A program made the position numbers and the translations under genes. The notes below the pieces were generated by a model. It searched no databases. It had not been told where the DNA came from and was given only the letters and a program-made list of their open reading frames with translations. Shown one piece after another: positions 58,756 through 64,000 of a stretch of DNA of 64,000 nucleotides; position 1 is the stretch's first letter; every line of letters begins with the position of its first letter. This DNA is from Bradyrhizobium xenonodulans (GTDB taxonomy: Bacteria > Pseudomonadota > Alphaproteobacteria > Rhizobiales > Xanthobacteraceae): assembly GCF_027594865.1 (NCBI RefSeq), contig NZ_CP089391.1, positions 7,470,501 to 7,534,500 on the forward strand, in the 5' to 3' direction.

Positions 58756-60456
58756 ATGTCGAAGCCCAAGTCCTTCTTCAAGGCGCTGACCGAGACCGGC
58801 CCGCTGATCGCGCTGGGAACGGCGCTTGCGATCCTGATCGGGGTCGCGGGGCCCGCGTCGGCCCAGTTCTTCAACTTCCCCGGCTTCGGCGGTCCGCCGC
58901 AGCGTTCGGCGCCCCCGCCGCCGCGCGGCGGTGGAGGTGGTGGCGGCGGCTGGTTCGGCGGCGACTTCTTCGCACCATTCCAGCAGCAACCGCAGCAGGC
59001 GCCGCGTCAGGATTTTTCGCGCGCCCCGGCGCCGGCCAAGCGCGACACCATTCCCGACAAGAACGTGCTGGTGATCGGCGACGGCATGGCGGACTGGCTC
59101 GCTTACGGCCTGGAAGACGCCTACACCGAGCAGCCCGACATGGGCGTGATCCGCAAGCACAAGACCACGTCCGGCCTGATCAAGTATCAGCCGCGCGGCG
59201 AGCCCTCGGACTGGGCGGCGGCGGCGAAGGGCATTCTGGAGACCGAAAAGCCCGACGTGATCGTCGTCATGCTCGGTCTCAACGACCGCATTGCGATCCG
59301 CGAAGCCGCGCCCGATAAATCGGACAAGGCTTCGGACAAGGACAAGAAGAACGACAAGGGCGCGCGCGCCAAGCAACCCGCCAAGCCCGGCGACGCCAAA
59401 CCCAACGACAGCGCCGCCAAGCCGGACGACAAGCCCGCCGATTCCGACCTGCCGCAAGACGACGCCGACAACGCCGATACACCGGCGGCCGCGCCCGAAA
59501 AGACGGCGCGCAACCCGAACAGCCTCTACGAATTCCGCGACGAGCGCTGGGTCGAGCTCTACGGCAAGAAGATCGAGGAGCTCGCGGGCGTGCTCAAGGC
59601 CAAGGGCGTACCGGTGCTCTGGGTCGGCCTGCCCGCGATCCGCGGCCCGAAGGGCACGGCGGACATGCTGTTCCTGGATTCGCTCTATCGCGAAGGCGCC
59701 GCCAAGGCCGGCATCACCTATGTCGACGTCTGGGACGGCTTCGTCGACGAAGCCGGCCGCTTCCTCCAGAAGGGCCCAGATTTCGAAGGCCAGATCCGTC
59801 AGCTCCGCAGCTATGACGGCGTCTATTTCACCAAGCCCGGCGCCCGCAAGCTCGCCCACTATGTCGAGCGCGAGATCACGCGCCTGCTGGCGGGACGCTC
59901 CGGTCCGATCGCGCTGCCGAGCGAGCCTGCGACCCCCGACACCAGCGCCGAGCCCGGCAAGCCCGCGCCGCGGCCGCTGGCGGGACCGATCGTGCCACTG
60001 GTCGCAGCCTCGATCTCGACCGATCAATTGCTGGGCGGTCCGGGCTCGCGTCCCGCCGCCGTCGATGCGCTGGCCGCAAAGACGATGGTGAAGGGTGAGC
60101 CGCTGGCCGCGCCTGCGGGCCGCGCCGACGATTATGCCTGGCCGCGCCGCGAAGTCGGCCGCGAGCAGGCCAAGGGCGATACGCCGATGGCGGCGACGAC
60201 GCCCGACGGCGGCGCTGCTCCGGGCACACCGGGTGCAGCCGCCGCGATCGCGCCGCAAAAGCTCGCGCCGAAGAAGCCGCCGGTGCAGCCGCAGCAGCCG
60301 GCCCAGGCATCGCCGTCATTCCGCGATTTCTTCGGCTTCGGCTCGCCGCAGCCACCGCCGCGTCAATTGGCGCCGGCGCCGCGCAACCCGAATCCCAATC
60401 CCGCGGTCCCGCGTCCGCCGGGCAATGTCGGGCGAGCGGCGGAGATGTTCCGGTAA
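58756..60456 (+). CDS. DUF459 (SGNH-like) periplasmic protein
   Basis: A 566-residue protein with a signal peptide (LGTALAILIGVAGPASA), a Gly/Pro-rich linker, and an SGNH-fold domain in two parts (NVLVIGDGMADWLAYGLEDA, VIVVMLGLNDRIAI; VLWVGLPAIRGPKGTADMLF, DVWDGFVDEAGRF) split by a charged low-complexity insert (DKKNDKGARAKQPAKPGDAK). The usual Ser nucleophile position is Gly (GDGMADW). The tail is Pro/Ala-rich. Possibly a binding or acyl-related protein of the envelope. Confidence 0.85.
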   Translation: MSKPKSFFKALTETGPLIALGTALAILIGVAGPASAQFFNFPGFGGPPQRSAPPPPRGGGGGGGGWFGGDFFAPFQQQPQQAPRQDFSRAPAPAKRDTIPDKNVLVIGDGMADWLAYGLEDAYTEQPDMGVIRKHKTTSGLIKYQPRGEPSDWAAAAKGILETEKPDVIVVMLGLNDRIAIREAAPDKSDKASDKDKKNDKGARAKQPAKPGDAKPNDSAAKPDDKPADSDLPQDDADNADTPAAAPEKTARNPNSLYEFRDERWVELYGKKIEELAGVLKAKGVPVLWVGLPAIRGPKGTADMLFLDSLYREGAAKAGITYVDVWDGFVDEAGRFLQKGPDFEGQIRQLRSYDGVYFTKPGARKLAHYVEREITRLLAGRSGPIALPSEPATPDTSAEPGKPAPRPLAGPIVPLVAASISTDQLLGGPGSRPAAVDALAAKTMVKGEPLAAPAGRADDYAWPRREVGREQAKGDTPMAATTPDGGAAPGTPGAAAAIAPQKLAPKKPPVQPQQPAQASPSFRDFFGFGSPQPPPRQLAPAPRNPNPNPAVPRPPGNVGRAAEMFR

Positions 60457-60625
60457 GCGAAGGTCTCGTGTCCCGGACCCGGCGCAGCACCTCCTGGTGA
60501 TGCGACGACCCAGCATTGCGGCATTCACAAAAGAATCGGCCCCGGCTCGGCAATGCAGCTTCCGGACGATGCTGCGCATCGCCTAGGCCGCATTGCGTCC
60601 GGGGCGCGAGAGACGTGGCGGGTGC

Positions 60626-61003
60626 TCAGCCGTAATAGCGCCAGCGCGACGGCGGGGGACGACGGGCGGGGCGCGACATCAGAAGCGCGAGCGCGAAGCC
60701 GATGCCGCCGGCGACCAGCAATGCGCCGAGCGGATTGTCCTGCACCTTCTTCGAAATCGCCTGCGTGCCATCGCGAAGCGTGTCGCCGCTGTTGTCGTAG
60801 GCGTCCTTGGCATAGCTTGCCGCGGTGTCCGTGGCGTCACGCACGGCGTCCTTGGCCTGGCCGTAGAGATTCTGCACGGTGCCTGCGGCTTCCCGCGCCT
60901 TGCCTGATGCCTGTGTCTGCGCATCGCCTGCGAGATCACCGACAGCGCCTTCCGCGCGTCCAGCGAATTCCTTGGCCGATCCGACAATCCGATCCTTGTC
61001 CAT
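60626..61003 (-). CDS. CsbD family stress protein
   Basis: A 125-residue protein: MDKDRIVGSAKEFAGRAEGA is the CsbD core, followed by helical repeats with Ala/Lys/Asp (QNLYGQAKDAVRDATDTAAS) and a membrane helix near the C-terminus (ALLVAGGIGFALALLM). A general stress protein by family; the membrane tail is common in Bradyrhizobium members. Confidence 0.9.
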   Translation of the reverse strand: MDKDRIVGSAKEFAGRAEGAVGDLAGDAQTQASGKAREAAGTVQNLYGQAKDAVRDATDTAASYAKDAYDNSGDTLRDGTQAISKKVQDNPLGALLVAGGIGFALALLMSRPARRPPPSRWRYYG

Positions 61004-61072
61004 GATGCTCCTCCTCGGGGGTCAGCCCAAGTAACCGATCAGGAGCAGCGCAGTTCCAAAGGGTTTAGAGGT

Positions 61073-61810
61073 TTAGAGAATGAGCCCACCATCGACGACC
61101 AGCGTCTGGCCGATGATGTAGGACGACAGCGGCGAGGCCAGGAACAGGGCCGCGCCCGCCATGTCGGCGGGCGTGCCCAGGCGCCGCAGCGGAATGCGCG
61201 ACAATGCACCTTCGAGCCGCTTGGGATTGTCGGTCGTCACCTTCGTCATCTTGGTGTCGACGAGCCCGGGCGCGATGCCGTTGACGCGGATACCATCCTC
61301 GGCCCAGGCCTCGCCCAGCGTCCGCGTCAATCCGACCGCACCGGTCTTCGAGGCGTTGTAGGCGGGATTGCCCATGGTGGAATGATAGGCCGCAGTCGAC
61401 GACACCATGATCAGCGCGCCCCTGGAATCCCGCAACATGGAATGAAATCGCGTCGCGCACGCCATCAGGCTCATCAGATTGATCTCGACGACCTTGCGGA
61501 AACCGCCCATCTCGAACTCGCCGCGCCGATAGAGCACCGCGCCTTGCGCGAGCACCAGGATATCGAGCCGGTCGAACGACGGCTTGAACGCTTCGATCGC
61601 GCCGGCATTGCCGACATCGAGCTGCGCATAGGCAAGACCAGCGAGATCGGAGCCTTCCTCCGCCGAATATTCCTTCGCGTGAGCACGCGTGCCGCAAACC
61701 GCAACTGTTGCGCCCCGCGCGCGAAAGGCTTGCGCGATGCCGTTGCCGATGCCGCTGGAACCGCCGACGACCAGCACCTGTCTGCCTGAGAAATCCAGCT
61801 CGTTCGCCAT
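61073..61810 (-). CDS. short-chain dehydrogenase/reductase
   Basis: A 245-residue SDR: VLVVGGSSGIGNGIAQAFRA (cofactor loop), catalytic Ser-Tyr-Lys in MVSSTAAYHSTM and YNASKTGAVGLTRTLG, and PGLVDTKMTKV. Substrate unknown. Divergent from the next SDR gene, with a shared 96-base promoter region. Confidence 0.92.
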   Translation of the reverse strand: MANELDFSGRQVLVVGGSSGIGNGIAQAFRARGATVAVCGTRAHAKEYSAEEGSDLAGLAYAQLDVGNAGAIEAFKPSFDRLDILVLAQGAVLYRRGEFEMGGFRKVVEINLMSLMACATRFHSMLRDSRGALIMVSSTAAYHSTMGNPAYNASKTGAVGLTRTLGEAWAEDGIRVNGIAPGLVDTKMTKVTTDNPKRLEGALSRIPLRRLGTPADMAGAALFLASPLSSYIIGQTLVVDGGLIL

Positions 61811-61906
61811 CGCGGCCTCCCCTTTGTCTTGCTTGTTTGACCTGTCTGCGGATCGATGCCAGCCTTGTCAATCATAACAAGAACGAGCGGGGAGCGAGGA
61901 AACAGC

Positions 61907-62686
61907 ATGTCCGATTTCAAGCAGCTCAGCCGGTCCGTGAAGGGACTGACCGTTCTCGTCACGGGTGCGGCGAGCGGCATGGGCCGCGCGACCGCACGCG
62001 TGTTCGCAGCCGAAGGCGCAAGCGTCGCCGTCACGGATTATGACGAGCAAGGCGCGCTATCCGTCGCAAAGGAGATCGCGGCGAGCGACGGTTCAGTGAA
62101 GGCGTGGAAGCTCGACGTCGCCGACGGCGGCGAGATCAAGCGCGTCGTCGGCGATGTCGCCGCGCATTTCGGCGGCCTCGACATCATCGTCAACAATGCC
62201 GGCATTTCCGTACGCGTCGCGATCGACGACGAGGCTTACGAAGATGCCTGGGCCAGAGGCATCGCGGTGATGCTGACGGCGCATCCGCGCATCATCCGGG
62301 CCGCGCTGCCGCATTTGCGCAAATCGAAGAGCCCGCGCATCGTCAACATCGCCTCGACCGAGGCGCTCGGCGCCACCGCATTGCACAGCCCCTATTCGGC
62401 GGCGAAGGGCGGCGTGGCGAGCCTCACGCGCTCGCTTGCCGTCGAGCTGGGCCGCGAAGGCATCACCGTCAACTGCATCTGCCCGGGGCCGATCCGCACC
62501 GCCATCACCGACCGCATCTCCGAGGAGCACAAGACCATCTACGCCAAGCGCCGCACCGCACTCGGCCGCTACGGCGATCCCGAGGAGGTCGCGCATATGA
62601 CGCTCAGCCTGTGCCTGCCGGCCGCGTCCTTTCTCACCGGCGCGGTGATCCCGGTCGACGGCGGCCTGATGGCGCGCAACGCCTAA
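61907..62686 (+). CDS. short-chain dehydrogenase/reductase
   Basis: A 259-residue SDR from the ATG behind GGAGCGAGGA: VLVTGAASGMGRATARVFAA, NNAGISVRV, IASTEALG and YSAAKGGVASLTRSLAVELG. Probably functions with the following dioxygenase in catabolism of one compound, judging from strand and spacing; substrate unknown. Confidence 0.93.
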   Translation: MSDFKQLSRSVKGLTVLVTGAASGMGRATARVFAAEGASVAVTDYDEQGALSVAKEIAASDGSVKAWKLDVADGGEIKRVVGDVAAHFGGLDIIVNNAGISVRVAIDDEAYEDAWARGIAVMLTAHPRIIRAALPHLRKSKSPRIVNIASTEALGATALHSPYSAAKGGVASLTRSLAVELGREGITVNCICPGPIRTAITDRISEEHKTIYAKRRTALGRYGDPEEVAHMTLSLCLPAASFLTGAVIPVDGGLMARNA

Positions 62687-62783
62687 GAGGTATGCTGCCC
62701 AAGCGTTGACATCGCAGGCGGCCGGAGTAGCTTTTTCGCCAACAGAGCGGGAGCAACCGCTCGCGGTTCGCGGGAGAAACGCC

Positions 62784-63671
62784 ATGACGATCGCCATCCG
62801 GCAGCTTCAGACGCATTTTGTCGGCGAGGTTTCCGGCCTCGATCTGCGAAAGCCTCTCACCGAGGCCGAGGCGCGCGAGGTCGAGGCCGCCATGGACAAA
62901 TACGCGGTGCTGGTCTTCCACGACCAGGACATCACCGACGAGCAGCAGATGGCCTTCGCGCTGAATTTCGGCCAGCGTGAGGACGCGCGCGGCGGCACCG
63001 TGACCAAGGAGAAGGACTACCGGCTCCAATCCGGACTGAACGACGTCTCCAATCTCGGCAAGGACGGCAAGCCGCTCGGGAAAGACAGCCGCGCACATCT
63101 GTTCAACCTCGGCAACTGCCTGTGGCATTCCGACAGCTCGTTCCGTCCCATCCCGGCAAAATTCTCGCTGCTGTCGGCGCGGGTGGTGAACCCGAAAGGC
63201 GGCAACACCGAATTCGCCGACATGCGCGCCGCCTATAACGCGCTCGACGAGGAGACCAAGGCGGAGATCGAGGATCTCGTCTGCGAACATTCGCTGATGT
63301 ATTCGCGGGGATCGCTCGGCTTCACCGAATACACCGACGACGAGAAGCAGATGTTCAAGCCGGTGCTGCAACGGCTGGTACGGACCCATCCGGTGCATCG
63401 GCGCAAGTCGCTCTATCTGTCATCGCATGCCGGCAAGATCGTCGGCATGAGCGTGCCGGAGGGCCGGCTGCTGCTGCGCGATCTGAATGAGCACGCGACG
63501 CAGGGCGAATTCGTCTACGTCCACAAATGGAAGCTGCATGACCTCGTGATGTGGGACAACCGCCAGACCATGCACCGCGTCCGCCGCTACGACCAGTCCC
63601 AGCCCCGCGACATGCGCCGCGCGACGGTGGCGGGGACCGAGCCGACGATGCAGCAGCAGGCGGCGGAGTAG
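62784..63671 (+). CDS. TauD/TfdA-type 2-oxoglutarate dioxygenase
   Basis: A 295-residue Fe(II) enzyme from the ATG behind GGGAGAAA. Iron ligands: CLWHSDSSF (His-x-Asp) and the distal His in DNRQTMHRVRRYD, with Arg for 2-oxoglutarate. Blocks DKYAVLVFHDQDI and HATQGEFVYVHKWKLHDLVM fit 2,4-D/taurine/phenoxy-acid dioxygenase relatives. Ninety-seven bases after the SDR gene. Confidence 0.92.
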   Translation: MTIAIRQLQTHFVGEVSGLDLRKPLTEAEAREVEAAMDKYAVLVFHDQDITDEQQMAFALNFGQREDARGGTVTKEKDYRLQSGLNDVSNLGKDGKPLGKDSRAHLFNLGNCLWHSDSSFRPIPAKFSLLSARVVNPKGGNTEFADMRAAYNALDEETKAEIEDLVCEHSLMYSRGSLGFTEYTDDEKQMFKPVLQRLVRTHPVHRRKSLYLSSHAGKIVGMSVPEGRLLLRDLNEHATQGEFVYVHKWKLHDLVMWDNRQTMHRVRRYDQSQPRDMRRATVAGTEPTMQQQAAE

Positions 63672-63704
63672 ACGTCAGTCAGCGCTGTACAGCGCTACTC
63701 AGCA

Positions 63705-63815
63705 CAGGTGTCATCGCCCGCTTGACCGGGCGATCCAGTACTCCGAGACGGTTGTGATAGAGCCGACGGGCTGCGGCGTACTGGATGCCCCGGTCGAGCC
63801 GGGGCATGACAGCGA
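63705..63815. repeat. intergenic palindromic repeat (TCCAGTA type)
   Basis: GTCATCGCCCGCTTGACCGG with CGATCCAGTACTCCGAGACG, and GCGGCGTACTGGATGCCCCG with GAGCCGGGGCATGAC. Same family as 13985 and 24620. Confidence 0.75.
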
Positions 63816-63823
63816 GAATGACG

Positions 63824-64000
63824 CTACGCGTGCCCGGCCTCGTTCGAGAGCATGCCGGGATCGATGCCGATCTTGCGCAGCGCGCGGCCGTACTTCTCGT
63901 CGACGTCGTCGCCGAAGATCAAATCCGAATCGGCATCGCAATGCAGCCAGCCATTGCTCTGGATTTCGGTTTCGAGCTGGCCCGGCGCCCAGCCGGCATA
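63824..64000 (-). CDS. YqgE/AlgH family protein (UPF0301), C-terminal part
   Basis: The last 58 residues of a gene running off the right edge: [31 protein letters not shown], then [20 protein letters not shown] and the end GHA. This is the conserved C-terminus of the YqgE family. The 5' part is beyond the window. Confidence 0.85.
   Translation of the reverse strand, partial: YAGWAPGQLETEIQSNGWLHCDADSDLIFGDDVDEKYGRALRKIGIDPGMLSNEAGHA

Overview
The window looks like a chromosomal piece of a Bradyrhizobium-type alphaproteobacterium (Nitrobacteraceae). The evidence is high-GC codon use in the right-hand 53 kb, the gene order ruvC-ruvA-ruvB followed by ybgC, the order tkt-gap-pgk-fba (class II)-fba (class I), the order zapA - 6S RNA - 5-formyl-THF cyclo-ligase, and several families of short palindromic intergenic repeats.

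Left part (1 to about 10.5 kb) is a horizontally acquired island, visibly more AT-rich and full of broken genes. A leftward block (486-5939) holds a Thoeris-type anti-phage system: a ThsA-like SIR2-SLOG NADase, two intact ThsB-like TIR proteins, a short classical TIR protein, and an inserted pair made of a SLOG protein and a multidomain TIR protein. A further ThsB-like gene at the left edge is broken by an in-frame TAG. Then come about 2.8 kb of decayed sequence with a tyrosine-integrase remnant, and a rightward large serine recombinase (8788-10494). The recombinase ends inside the first 27 codons of ybgC, so the island has inserted into ybgC; the rest of ybgC, and probably the tol-pal genes, should lie beyond the left edge.

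Middle part (10.6-36.8 kb): a metallophosphoesterase, ruvBAC, yebC, two soluble paralogous chemoreceptors, a three-gene molybdenum hydroxylase with a triheme cytochrome c, a YmdB-like phosphodiesterase, 5-FCL, 6S RNA, zapA, and the carbon-metabolism run tkt-gap-pgk-fba-fba followed by a ThiE-like protein, a Sel1-repeat protein, an inositol monophosphatase and a lone AAA ATPase. A 42-residue membrane peptide is encoded between gap and pgk.

Right part (36.9-64 kb): an RND efflux pair, a CFA-synthase-like methyltransferase, a MotA/ExbB-like plus OmpA-like pair, a GNAT acetyltransferase, an ABC exporter, rpmE with a clear promoter and terminator, DUF1465 and DUF1192 proteins, a quinone oxidoreductase, two c-di-GMP proteins, galU, a lytic transglycosylase, a DUF459 SGNH-like protein, a CsbD protein, two SDR dehydrogenases, a TauD-type dioxygenase, and the 3' end of a yqgE/algH-like gene. 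No rRNA, tRNA or CRISPR array was seen.
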